From: Flavobacterium sp. M31R6
GTDB taxonomy: Bacteria; Bacteroidota; Bacteroidia; Flavobacteriales; Flavobacteriaceae
Direction of reading: 5' to 3'
Length of the DNA: 64,000 nucleotides
Assembly (NCBI RefSeq): GCF_013284035.1
Contig: NZ_CP054141.1
Coordinates: forward strand, 2,294,001 to 2,358,000
Shown here one piece after another: positions 44,390 to 53,324 of this stretch (positions are counted from its first letter, which is position 1; each line of letters begins with the position of its first letter). The notes under the pieces were generated by a model. That model was not told the origin of the DNA. It saw only the letters and a list, made by a program, of their open reading frames with translations, and did no database searches. Both the position numbers and the translations under genes were made by a program.

Positions 44390-46699
44390 ATGAAAAAAAC
44401 AATTTTATTGACGGTATTGCTATTCTCCATGTTATCGAGGGCGCAGCAGGCAGTTCACATTATTCCGCAACCCGTAAGCTTAGAAATGAAACAAGGCAGT
44501 TTTGTCATTGATGACAAAACAACAATAAAATTTTCCAAAAAAGATAAGGAAACGGAGAAAGTGGTTCACTTTTTCACAGAATATGTAAAGAAAGTTTCCG
44601 GCTATGAGTTAAAAGATAATAAGACTCAAGGAGGGAAGATTATTTTTAGCATCGATAAAATTGGAGAAATAGGGGATGAGGGCTATTTGATTAGTGTGAA
44701 TCCGAACGAAATTCTTGTAAAAGCCAATACATCCAAAGGATTGTTTTATGGGGTTCAATCGTTATTGCAAACTTTACCTTTTACAAGAAACAATGATTTG
44801 GTTCAGATTCCTAGTATGGAAATCAAGGATTATCCTCGTTTTCAATGGAGAGGATTGATGCTGGATGTCAGCCGCCATTTTTTTGCACCCGAATTGGTGA
44901 AAGAATTTATCGATTTGCTTGCGACTTATAAAATGAACGTTTTTCATTGGCATTTGGTTGACGGAGCCGGATGGCGTTTGGAAATCAAAAAATATCCTAA
45001 ACTTACCCAGCAGGCAGCTTGGCGTGTAGATGATTGGGGGAAATCGTGGAACTGGGCCGAGGTAGAATTTAATGCAGACAGAAGTAAATCGACTTACGGA
45101 GGCTATTATACCCAAGAACAGGCCAAAGAAATTGTGGCTTACGCCAAAGAAAGAAATATTACTGTGGTACCAGAAATTGAAATGCTAGGTCATTCAGAGG
45201 CGGCAATGGCTGCTTATCCTGAGCTTTCCTGTAACTCAAAAAATAATTTCGGTCAATCAGGAAATTTCTTTGCCAGCAAAGGCGAAAGTAATTACTGTGC
45301 GGGCAATGATCAGGCTTTTGCTTTTTTGGAGGATGTACTTACTGAGGTGATGGCTATTTTTCCTTCTAAATACATTCATATTGGAGGAGATGAAGTGGAT
45401 AAAACGAGTTGGAAAAATTGCGCAAAATGTCAAGCCAGAATGAAAACGGAGCAATTGAAAGATGAAAAAGAATTGCAGAGTTATTTTATTCGTCGAATGG
45501 AAAAATTCTTGGTTTCAAAGGATAGAAAAATGATTGGTTGGGATGAAATTCTGGAAGGAGGATTAGCTCCAGAAGCGACTGTTATGAGCTGGCAAGGCGA
45601 AGCAGGAGGAATCGAGGCTGCCAAGATGGGACACGATGTTATTATGACTCCCGGTTTTCCTTGCTATTTTGACCATTATCAGGGTGATCCGGAAACAGAG
45701 CCAGCTGCGATTGGAGGTTTTAATACTTTGAAAAAAGTGTATAGTTATGAACCGATTCCTGCCGAATTAAGCAAGGAAGAAGGTAAACGCGTTTTGGGTT
45801 CGCAGGCTAATCTATGGACAGAATATATACCAACAGCAGAACAGGCAGAATATATGATTCTTCCTCGTATGCCGGCTTTGGCAGAAGTATTGTGGTCTCC
45901 AAAAGAACAACGCAATTGGAAAAATTTCAATGAGCGTTTGCAACCTCATTTGGTAGGTTTTGAGCAAAAAGGGCTTCATTATTCCAAAGGGAATTTTAAA
46001 GTGGATATTATGCCAATTGTAGAAAATAACAAACTTTCTATTGCTCTCGATACAGAGAATACAGATGGTGTAATTTATTATACAATCGATGGAAGTATTC
46101 CTTCAACCGGAAGCACTAAGTATGAAAAACCTTTTGAAGTCAATAGTTCTATGACAGTAAAAGCAATCATGGCGTTGAACAACAAGGTGATGAATGCCAA
46201 ACCAGCAGAACAATCATTTACTTTTAATAAGGCTACAGGAAAAACAGTGACATATACAAATGCCTTTAGTCGCTATTATCCTGCTAATGGAGCCAATTCA
46301 CTAACGGATGGTTTTAGAGGGACAAAAAATATAAGTAAACAATGGCATGCATTCAATGGAAATGATTTGGTTGCCACTATTGATTTGGGAGCGAGCACTG
46401 CTGTTGGCAGCATTACTTTGGGGTGTATCCAAAATTGGGGGCAGTGGGTGTTTTTGCCGCAATGGGTGAAGTTTGAAGTATCGAATGATGGAATTAATTT
46501 TAAGGAAGTAAAAACAATAACCAATACTATTCCAGTTGCAGAAAGAGACACGCAGATAAAAGACTTTACGGCCAAATTTTCGGAACAGAAAGTGAAAGTT
46601 GTTCGCGTTACCGCCAAAAACCTAGGTCAGTGTCCTGCGGGCCATCCCGGCGAAAATCAATCTGCTTGGTTGTTTGTTGATGAAATTATGGTCGAGTAA
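44390..46699 (+). CDS. GH20 beta-N-acetylhexosaminidase with C-terminal chitobiase-like and F5/8-type domains
   Basis: A 769-residue exported enzyme (signal peptide MKKTILLTVLLFSMLSRAQ). The order is an N-terminal GH20b domain (about 22-145), the catalytic barrel (about 148-500, with WRGLMLDVSRHFF, WHLVDGAGWRLEI, and HIGGDEVDK carrying Asp334-Glu335), a chitobiase C-terminal-like domain (about 540-605, YYTIDGSIPSTGSTKYEKPF), and a discoidin-like domain (about 630-769). The Asp-Glu pair indicates substrate-assisted catalysis removing terminal beta-GlcNAc or GalNAc. In this window it would act after sialidase on N-glycan antennae. It is transcribed towards the large minus-strand operon and shares its terminator. 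Confidence 0.94.
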   Translation: MKKTILLTVLLFSMLSRAQQAVHIIPQPVSLEMKQGSFVIDDKTTIKFSKKDKETEKVVHFFTEYVKKVSGYELKDNKTQGGKIIFSIDKIGEIGDEGYLISVNPNEILVKANTSKGLFYGVQSLLQTLPFTRNNDLVQIPSMEIKDYPRFQWRGLMLDVSRHFFAPELVKEFIDLLATYKMNVFHWHLVDGAGWRLEIKKYPKLTQQAAWRVDDWGKSWNWAEVEFNADRSKSTYGGYYTQEQAKEIVAYAKERNITVVPEIEMLGHSEAAMAAYPELSCNSKNNFGQSGNFFASKGESNYCAGNDQAFAFLEDVLTEVMAIFPSKYIHIGGDEVDKTSWKNCAKCQARMKTEQLKDEKELQSYFIRRMEKFLVSKDRKMIGWDEILEGGLAPEATVMSWQGEAGGIEAAKMGHDVIMTPGFPCYFDHYQGDPETEPAAIGGFNTLKKVYSYEPIPAELSKEEGKRVLGSQANLWTEYIPTAEQAEYMILPRMPALAEVLWSPKEQRNWKNFNERLQPHLVGFEQKGLHYSKGNFKVDIMPIVENNKLSIALDTENTDGVIYYTIDGSIPSTGSTKYEKPFEVNSSMTVKAIMALNNKVMNAKPAEQSFTFNKATGKTVTYTNAFSRYYPANGANSLTDGFRGTKNISKQWHAFNGNDLVATIDLGASTAVGSITLGCIQNWGQWVFLPQWVKFEVSNDGINFKEVKTITNTIPVAERDTQIKDFTAKFSEQKVKVVRVTAKNLGQCPAGHPGENQSAWLFVDEIMVE

Positions 46700-46720
46700 T
46701 AAAGAGATTTCTCAAAAAAA

Positions 46721-46758
46721 AAAACAGCTGTGATTTTCGTTTAAATCACAGCTGTTTT
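46721..46758. terminator. Strong bidirectional terminator between GH20 gene and the minus-strand operon
   Basis: AAAACAGCTGTGATTT (46721-46736) pairs perfectly with AAATCACAGCTGTTTT (46743-46758), a 16-bp stem with a 6-base loop, A-rich on one side and T-rich on the other. It ends the GH20 transcript and, on the other strand, the long glycan operon. Confidence 0.92.
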
Positions 46759-46780
46759 TTTATGTTAAAGGATTTTTCAA

Positions 46781-47833
46781 TTATAATTGAGTGATATCAA
46801 CCGAAATATAATGTATGTTTTTCCTGTTGTCAGTATATGAAATGTGAATATTTCCGTCCTCGCTCTGTATGATTGCAGGATAACTGTATTCCCCTTTTTC
46901 GTGTTTTTCTAAAGTGTAAATATCAGTCCAGTTTTTTCCGTCTTTAGAAATGGCCAATCTCAGTTCTGAGCGTCCCAACCACCAATCTTTTCCAGAAATC
47001 ATTGGATTATAAACCAAAATCTGACTACCGTTTTTAAGCATCACGGAATCAATACCTGAATTGGGATTGGGGAGTGAAATCGCAGCAGGTTTTGACCAAG
47101 TCAATCCTTCATCTGTTGACCAGGTTTCGACGATTACATTTTGTCGACTTCTGCATAGCATTTGAAGACTTCCATCTGTGTATTCCACAATAGAAGGTTG
47201 AATCAATCCAAATTCTCCGTTGTCGATAGCTATCTTATTCCATTTGGAAGCATTACTGTCGCTAATTTCTATATGTATTTTCCAAATATCATCCTTTACG
47301 CTTTCTGTGCTCGAAGGATAAATAATTTTACCAGATTTAAGTTGAATCGGTTTGTTTTTGATAGGCCCCAGAATTGCATTAGGCAATCTTATGGCTTTTC
47401 CCCACGATTTTCCGTCGTTGTTGGAAACCTTCATTTCTCCCCACCATTCCCGTGGATTTGGGCCTACTTTGTAATACAAAAACAATTTTCCTTTTTTGTT
47501 TTTGAATAAAACCGGATTCCAACAGGCAAAACGTACGGTGTCATTTTGAATTCCGTTGGCAACGGATTTAGGTTGACTCCATTTTCCGTTTTCCAAAACT
47601 GATGTCCAAATCGCTACGTCATTGGCACCTTCATGCTCGCCTGCAAACCAAGATGCCATTATACGATGATCACTTAATTCAACCAAGGTAGAGGCATGAC
47701 AGCTTTTGAAAGTGTTCTCAGGGAAAATATTCTCCTGAGTAATTAATTTAACTTTTGAGGAATTCTGTGCTTTTACAACCATCATTGATAAAACTAACAT
47801 CAGTATGATACTATTTTGTTTTAAAATACGCAT
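46781..47833 (-). CDS. BNR/Asp-box propeller protein of the sialidase superfamily
   Basis: A 350-residue exported protein (signal peptide to about VVKAQ). The single domain is a six-bladed BNR propeller (PF13088-like), with Asp boxes SNNDGKSWG, STDEGLTW and SKDGKNW and the phrases ASWFAGEHEGANDVAIW and GLIQPSIVEYTDGSLQMLCR. The first arginine motif of true sialidases (RIP) is not found; CHASTLVEL stands in its place. So sialidase activity is doubtful, and it may cleave or bind another sugar. Last gene of the operon, 16 bases after a GH29 gene. Confidence 0.8.
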   Translation of the reverse strand: MRILKQNSIILMLVLSMMVVKAQNSSKVKLITQENIFPENTFKSCHASTLVELSDHRIMASWFAGEHEGANDVAIWTSVLENGKWSQPKSVANGIQNDTVRFACWNPVLFKNKKGKLFLYYKVGPNPREWWGEMKVSNNDGKSWGKAIRLPNAILGPIKNKPIQLKSGKIIYPSSTESVKDDIWKIHIEISDSNASKWNKIAIDNGEFGLIQPSIVEYTDGSLQMLCRSRQNVIVETWSTDEGLTWSKPAAISLPNPNSGIDSVMLKNGSQILVYNPMISGKDWWLGRSELRLAISKDGKNWTDIYTLEKHEKGEYSYPAIIQSEDGNIHISYTDNRKNIHYISVDITQL

Positions 47834-47849
47834 GGTCCTGTTTTAGATT

Positions 47850-49976
47850 TTATTTTAGTGTTTTTACTCCCAATTCAGCGGCACTGATATAATTCCCATC
47901 CACACTAGTTTTTCCGATAAATTTAAAATATCTCGCTTTTATAGGTGCTTTTAAAACTATGTTTTGCTCTACTGGATTACTTTTGATATTGGAAAATTCA
48001 CCTTCGGCAACAGTTGTCCAAGTACTATTATCTGTACTGGTCTGCCATTGGTAGTTTTTCACAATTCCACCAGTTCCATTTTGACGCGGTAAATAGGAGA
48101 AGGAAACGATTGATATTTCTTTACCCATATCGACAGTAATAGATTGAGGTAAGGCTGTTGCCGATGTATTATCGGAAGTGTTCCAAAGGGTTTCTTCATT
48201 TTCGTCAATTGCATTCGATGATTTTCCTTTTTCCTGATTATCAAAAGAAGCAGCGACTATTTTCCAGTCTTTTTTACTGACATTAAACGATTGAATTACC
48301 GTTTCACCAGCGTTCATATCGGTACCGAATGATTTGGCTTTGATTTCACCAGATGTTAAAAATGAAAAGGCACCTTCATAGACCGGAGATTGAGCAGTAG
48401 GTTCAGTTCCGTCGATGGTGTAACGGATTTGGTTTACCGCCATATCGGTAGATATTGAAACCATTCCCACTTTGTCTCTTTTGATTTTTGGAAGCGGTAA
48501 TTGTTCCGGTTCTTTAAACACTCCCACATCGCTTAAAGCAATACAAACAGGTGATTCTTCGATACGAATTCTCAGTTTTGAAGTGGATATATAATTTTGT
48601 AAGCGCACTAATCTATTAGCTCCAATACTTGTAGCTTCGCCCACTTTTTTCCAATTACCATTGATAAAAGCATCAATTTCAATTTTTTCGATGCGTTGAC
48701 CAAGTTTGATGTTTTCTCTCAGACGGATGATATTAAAAGTTTGTTCTTTTTTCCATTCTAAAGTAACTGAAGCTTTTTTTACATCATCACTGGTAGCCCA
48801 ATAGGAGTAACGATCGTCATCAGTCAGATTTTTGGTTCCGAATGATTTGTTATCATCTCCTCTAATTTCCGAAGCAGTAATTACCGCTGATTTTGCTAGA
48901 TTATCGGCATATAATTGCTTTAAGAAATCTCCGAAATCTTTCAATGCTTTGACGTCATTTTGATGTAATAAACCTTCTGTATTAGGTGAAATTCCTAAAT
49001 CCAGACAACCACCTCTTCCAACAGATTTACAGTAAATCTCGAATAATTTTGAAACTGATTTTGCCTGATTGTCTTCGTTTGCATGGTAGAACCAACCATT
49101 TCTGAGAGGTACATCACATTCGGCAGGTTTCCAAAATTCACCGTTTCGTGTTCCTTCCGGTGCTTTTTCTGAATTGGTTTCTCCGGGAGCAGCTTTAGTT
49201 TTACCTGCTGTCGGTTCAGGAGTGAAGGTTGCCCAAGAGGTTTCAGCTGCAAAACCGTTTTCATTTCCTACCCAGCGAACATCACCATTATCCGCAAAAA
49301 TAGCAGCTCCAGGCTGCATTTCTTTCGAAATCCCCCAAGTTGTATCCCATCCGTAATAAGTTGAGCGGTCGATATTTCTTTTTTCTTTTTTACCGCCATA
49401 ATAACCGTCGCCACCATTGGCACCATCAAACCAGGTAATGAATAATTTTCCGTAATTCGAGTACAATTCTCTCAATTGATTACGATATTTGGTAACATAT
49501 TCAGGCTTTCCATAATCTTCATTGTTTCTGTCCCAAGGCGAACAATAGAGTCCAAATTTCATTCCTGCATTGCGTGTTGCAAGTTCAAACTCTTTCACCA
49601 TATCGCCTTTTCCGTCACGGAAAGGGCTTTTGCTAATATTGTAAGAAGTTGTTTTAGTAGGCCACAAACAGAATCCATCATGGTGTTTGGCAACAAGAAT
49701 CACTCCTTTGAAACCTCCGTCTTTGGCAGCATTCACGATTTGACTCGCATCAAATTTGGTTGGATTAAAAATTTGTGGGTCGGCATCTCCATATCCCCAT
49801 TCTTTGTTTTGAAAAGTTGTTGGCGTGAAATGAACCAAAACATATTGTTCCAATTCCTGCCAATGCAATTGGGCTTCACTTGGTAAAGCTCCATAGGGGG
49901 CAGGAGCACTCACTTTTTGGGCTGTCATCGATAAAAACGCAAAACATCCTAAAACTGTTAATAACTGTTTTTTCAT
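47850..49976 (-). CDS. GH29 alpha-L-fucosidase, multidomain
   Basis: A 708-residue exported enzyme (signal peptide to about MTAQ). The catalytic barrel is at about 25-350, with AKHHDGFCLWPTKTT and the nucleophile aspartate in ITWFDGANGGDG (Asp184). It is followed by a discoidin-like domain (about 360-490), a chitobiase-like domain (about 497-565, IRYTIDGTEPTAQSPVYEGA), and a second discoidin-like domain (about 575-706, SNAIDENEETLWNTSDNTSA). The aspartate and extended C-terminus match fucosidases of the linkage-selective type, but linkage cannot be fixed. It removes L-fucose that FucP can import. Neighbour of a second, simpler GH29 gene 90 bases upstream. Confidence 0.92.
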   Translation of the reverse strand: MKKQLLTVLGCFAFLSMTAQKVSAPAPYGALPSEAQLHWQELEQYVLVHFTPTTFQNKEWGYGDADPQIFNPTKFDASQIVNAAKDGGFKGVILVAKHHDGFCLWPTKTTSYNISKSPFRDGKGDMVKEFELATRNAGMKFGLYCSPWDRNNEDYGKPEYVTKYRNQLRELYSNYGKLFITWFDGANGGDGYYGGKKEKRNIDRSTYYGWDTTWGISKEMQPGAAIFADNGDVRWVGNENGFAAETSWATFTPEPTAGKTKAAPGETNSEKAPEGTRNGEFWKPAECDVPLRNGWFYHANEDNQAKSVSKLFEIYCKSVGRGGCLDLGISPNTEGLLHQNDVKALKDFGDFLKQLYADNLAKSAVITASEIRGDDNKSFGTKNLTDDDRYSYWATSDDVKKASVTLEWKKEQTFNIIRLRENIKLGQRIEKIEIDAFINGNWKKVGEATSIGANRLVRLQNYISTSKLRIRIEESPVCIALSDVGVFKEPEQLPLPKIKRDKVGMVSISTDMAVNQIRYTIDGTEPTAQSPVYEGAFSFLTSGEIKAKSFGTDMNAGETVIQSFNVSKKDWKIVAASFDNQEKGKSSNAIDENEETLWNTSDNTSATALPQSITVDMGKEISIVSFSYLPRQNGTGGIVKNYQWQTSTDNSTWTTVAEGEFSNIKSNPVEQNIVLKAPIKARYFKFIGKTSVDGNYISAAELGVKTLK

Positions 49977-50066
49977 CTTTTATAATTTTAAATAGGAGCA
50001 AAAAATAATCAGTCAATAAAATGATTGTATTACTGACTGATTATTTCTATCGCTTCTTCCAAAGAA

Positions 50067-51515
50067 TTATTTACTTACTTTGATAACAATGGCTTCTTGA
50101 CTAGCCAAAGAAGTTCTAAGTTCTTTCGGAATAGTTATTATAATTCCATTGTCCGTTTTTTTGCTGGACAACTTTTGTTTGTTGCTCAATAAAGTGGCTT
50201 TCAAACTGCCTTTCAAATCGGTTTTGATGTTAATTTCGGCAGGTAATTCTTTTTCATCTTTTGCAGGCATATAAATACCGTAAATTGCATTTCCTTTTTG
50301 AGTATAACCCACTTTTCCGTCTAAATATGGCGCAATAGGTTTAGTATTGTAAATAGCTTCACCGTTTACTGCAAGCCATTTCCCTACGCTAGCCAAAGTT
50401 TTTTCAATTTTTGGATCAAATTCACCTTTAGCATCAGGTCCAACTCCCAGTAACAGGTTTCCACCTTTTACTACGATGCTGGTCATCAATTGCACTACTT
50501 CTTTTGAAGATTTGTAATTGTCATTTGGTACCCAGCCCCAAGCTCCTCCAAGAGTGATGCAACTTTCCCATGGCACAGATAATGGCTTCTCCGGTGTTTT
50601 TTGTTCTGGGGTCAAATAATTTTCATATTCGCTGGGAACCCAACGGTCTACAACCAACATTCCCGGTTGTTTTTTGCGGGCTGTTTCCGAAATCAATTTC
50701 ATGTTGATGTCCATATCGTATGGATATTTACAGAATTCCTCCACTTTTTTGTTAATGGTGGACAATGGTCGAACCCAACATCCATCAAGCCAAAGAATGT
50801 CAACCTTTCCGTAATTTGTAGTTAACTCGTTTAATTGATTTTGAGTGTATTGTACATAGCTTTTCCATCTGTCTGGAAATTTTGTGATGTCATAAGTAGG
50901 GTTTCTGTCTTTTGGCGGGTAATAGGACCACCAGAAGTTTTCGGTTGTCCAGTCAGGTTTTGAGAAATAGACTCCCACTGCCAATCCTTCTTTTCTGGAA
51001 GCATCCAATACGTTTTTTAACACATCGGCTTTAGGGTTTTTGGCATAAGGCAGTTCTGGATTTGTGATTTTAAAATCGGTAAATTTCGAATCATACATAC
51101 AAAATCCATCATGGTGTTTGGAGGTAAAAATCAAATACTTTGCTCCGGCACCTTTGAACATTTTTGCCCATTTTTCTGAGTCAAGATTTGTCGGATTCAA
51201 TTTGTATTTGGTGTTTCTGTAATCGGTGGCATATTTGTAATAACTGTCATAACCGTCTCTGGTTACCCAATCTTCCGGAGCCAAGCCCCAAGATTCCACT
51301 GTTCCTAACTGAGTGTAAAGTCCCATGTGGATCAATACGCCAAATTTGTAACCCTGCCATTTATCAAGGTTGGCTTTTACAAGTGGATCTTTTGTCCATA
51401 CATAACCTTCCTCTTCTGATTTGTCAGCCTTCATGCTGAAATCGTTTTGGGCATGAAGCGAAATTGTATTGGCAAATACGAATGTTGCAAACAATAACTT
51501 GAATCTGTTTTTCAT
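50067..51515 (-). CDS. GH29 alpha-L-fucosidase, single catalytic unit with small C-terminal domain
   Basis: A 482-residue exported enzyme (signal peptide to about LHAQ). The barrel shows FGVLIHMGLYTQLGTVESWG, FTSKHHDGFCMYDSKFTDF, and the nucleophile aspartate in VDILWLDGCW (Asp244). A short beta-domain ends it (about 395-482). The layout is that of the common GH29 fucosidases with broad aryl-fucoside activity. Its sequence differs enough from the neighbouring GH29 to suggest a different linkage. It lies 59 bases downstream of cutC. Confidence 0.93.
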   Translation of the reverse strand: MKNRFKLLFATFVFANTISLHAQNDFSMKADKSEEEGYVWTKDPLVKANLDKWQGYKFGVLIHMGLYTQLGTVESWGLAPEDWVTRDGYDSYYKYATDYRNTKYKLNPTNLDSEKWAKMFKGAGAKYLIFTSKHHDGFCMYDSKFTDFKITNPELPYAKNPKADVLKNVLDASRKEGLAVGVYFSKPDWTTENFWWSYYPPKDRNPTYDITKFPDRWKSYVQYTQNQLNELTTNYGKVDILWLDGCWVRPLSTINKKVEEFCKYPYDMDINMKLISETARKKQPGMLVVDRWVPSEYENYLTPEQKTPEKPLSVPWESCITLGGAWGWVPNDNYKSSKEVVQLMTSIVVKGGNLLLGVGPDAKGEFDPKIEKTLASVGKWLAVNGEAIYNTKPIAPYLDGKVGYTQKGNAIYGIYMPAKDEKELPAEINIKTDLKGSLKATLLSNKQKLSSKKTDNGIIITIPKELRTSLASQEAIVIKVSK

Positions 51516-51574
51516 TTTGTGTCTTTTTTAAAATGATAAATGCCTCACAAGTAAAATATTTATGCGAGTGTTTT

Positions 51575-52249
51575 TTACTTTAAATTAGTAACCAAAGCTT
51601 TTATTTCTTTGCCATCGGCTATTTCTGTTCCATCGGTTATTGCCGATGAATGGTAGAATGATGTATTCATTTTTTCTTTTAGCATGGTTATATTCGAGGA
51701 ACGAACACCTCCGCCAGGCATAATAACGATACGGTTTCCTGCTTTTTTGGCCAGTTGCTCCAAAACTGAAATTCCTTCCACCACATTTGGTTCCTGTCCC
51801 GAAGTCAAAATGGTTTTGAATCCACAATCAATAACGGTTTCCAAGGAATTGTAAACATCGGTAACCACGTCAAAAGCACGATGGAAAGTACAAGGCAACG
51901 GTCTTGCCAAAAACACCAACTCTTTGTTTCGTTCTACGTTGATACTGTTGTCCTTATTTAAAATTCCGAATACAAATCCGTCAACTTTAAATTTTTTGTA
52001 TTCTTTTACTTCTTGTTTCATTTGTTCGAATTCCGCGTCGCTATAAACGAAATTTCCGCCACGTGGACGAATCATTACGTTCAAGTCAATGGTCAACTCT
52101 TCGCGAGTTGCGATTACAGCTTCTGGCGAAGGTGTTGTTCCTCCTTCGATCATTTCATCACAAAGTTCAACACGATTTGCACCATTTTTTTGAGCAATTA
52201 CTGCCGATTCCGGATTGAAACAAGCAATTTCCAAATTGTATCTTTTCAT
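51575..52249 (-). CDS. cutC: CutC family TIM-barrel protein
   Basis: A 224-residue cytoplasmic protein with the CutC pattern: LEIACFNPESAVIAQKNGAN, RVELCDEMIEGGTTPS, NVMIRPRGGNFVYSD, VDGFVFGIL, CTFHRAFDV, ILTSGQEPNV and IVIMPGGGVRSSNI. The name comes from a copper-tolerance phenotype in E. coli, but the biochemical function is unsettled. Here it is embedded between a fucosidase and a glycosylasparaginase gene, with gaps of 59 and 27 bases. That points to a role in glycoprotein sugar use rather than copper. Confidence 0.92.
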   Translation of the reverse strand: MKRYNLEIACFNPESAVIAQKNGANRVELCDEMIEGGTTPSPEAVIATREELTIDLNVMIRPRGGNFVYSDAEFEQMKQEVKEYKKFKVDGFVFGILNKDNSINVERNKELVFLARPLPCTFHRAFDVVTDVYNSLETVIDCGFKTILTSGQEPNVVEGISVLEQLAKKAGNRIVIMPGGGVRSSNITMLKEKMNTSFYHSSAITDGTEIADGKEIKALVTNLK

Positions 52250-52276
52250 TGTACTGGTTAATACTTTTGTTTTTTT

Positions 52277-53281
52277 TTATGGTTTTAAATAAAAATCTGG
52301 ATCGATCAATCGGTTTCCGGTTTCGTCATAGACTGCATAGTTAAAACCACTCTGAACACAATAAGAACCGTATTCGCCTTTCTTGTTCAAGGCAATAAAT
52401 CCAACCTGAATATCTTTTAAATTTTTATTTCTATTTTTCATCAGTTTAACTACTCTCAAAACCGCTTCTTCACATGCTTTTTGAGGAGATCTGCCTTGAC
52501 GCATCAATTCGACAACCAAGTGACATCCTGCAATTCGGATTACCTCTTCGCCGTGCCCAGTTGCAGTTGCGGCTCCAATTTCGTTATCCACATACAAGCC
52601 AGCACCGATAATAGGGGAGTCACCTAATCGTCCGTGCATTTTGAATGCCATTCCGCTCGTAGTACAGGCTCCCGACAGATTTCCGGCAGCATCCAATGCA
52701 ATCATCCCGATGGTATCATGGTTTTCGATATTGGCAATTGGTTTATATTCTGAAGTTTTCAACCATTCTTTCCATTCTCTTTCGGAATCAGGAACTAATA
52801 AGTTTTCTTTAGGAAAACCTTGCGATAAGGCAAATTGAAGCGCTCCGTCTCCCACCAACATTACGTGTGGTGTTTTTTCCATCACGGCACGTGCCACAGA
52901 TATTGGGTGTTTGATGAATTCTAAACATCCTACTGACCCTATATTCGACATTTCGTCCATGATGCAGGCATCCAGCGTTACGCGTCCATCTCTGTCGGGA
53001 CGTCCTCCGTAACCCACACTTCTTTCTTTCGGATCGCCTTCGGGTACTCTTACACCAGCCTCAACAGCATCTAAGGCACGTCCTCCTTTTTTCAATACTT
53101 CCCAGGCCGCTTCATTGGCCTCAAGCCCAAAACGCCAAGTAGAAAGAACAATAGGCTTTCTTACTTTTGAAGAATCAATAATTGTTTCTTCACCTTCTGA
53201 AGCAATTCCTTTGAAGGAGCTCAATGCAACTGCTGCGGATGCAATGGCAGTTTTTTTTAGAAAATTTCTACGATTTGTCAT
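52277..53281 (-). CDS. N4-(beta-N-acetylglucosaminyl)-L-asparaginase (glycosylasparaginase)
   Basis: A 334-residue N-terminal nucleophile hydrolase. The N-terminus NRRNFLKKTAIASAAVAL has a twin-arginine pattern, so export by Tat is likely. Substrate and catalytic features are STWRFGLEANEAAWEVLKKG, RPDRDGRVTLDA, and the self-cleavage site NIENHDTIGM, giving the new N-terminal nucleophile Thr190. GRLGDSPIIGAGLYVDN and ATGHGEEVIR follow. It splits GlcNAc from asparagine, the last bond of an N-glycan, and resembles the classical enzyme of Elizabethkingia. It confirms that the operon targets N-linked glycoproteins. Confidence 0.93.
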   Translation of the reverse strand: MTNRRNFLKKTAIASAAVALSSFKGIASEGEETIIDSSKVRKPIVLSTWRFGLEANEAAWEVLKKGGRALDAVEAGVRVPEGDPKERSVGYGGRPDRDGRVTLDACIMDEMSNIGSVGCLEFIKHPISVARAVMEKTPHVMLVGDGALQFALSQGFPKENLLVPDSEREWKEWLKTSEYKPIANIENHDTIGMIALDAAGNLSGACTTSGMAFKMHGRLGDSPIIGAGLYVDNEIGAATATGHGEEVIRIAGCHLVVELMRQGRSPQKACEEAVLRVVKLMKNRNKNLKDIQVGFIALNKKGEYGSYCVQSGFNYAVYDETGNRLIDPDFYLKP

Positions 53282-53324
53282 CTCTTTTTATTTTAAATCT
53301 GATTGTAAAAATCAGAAAGTATTA

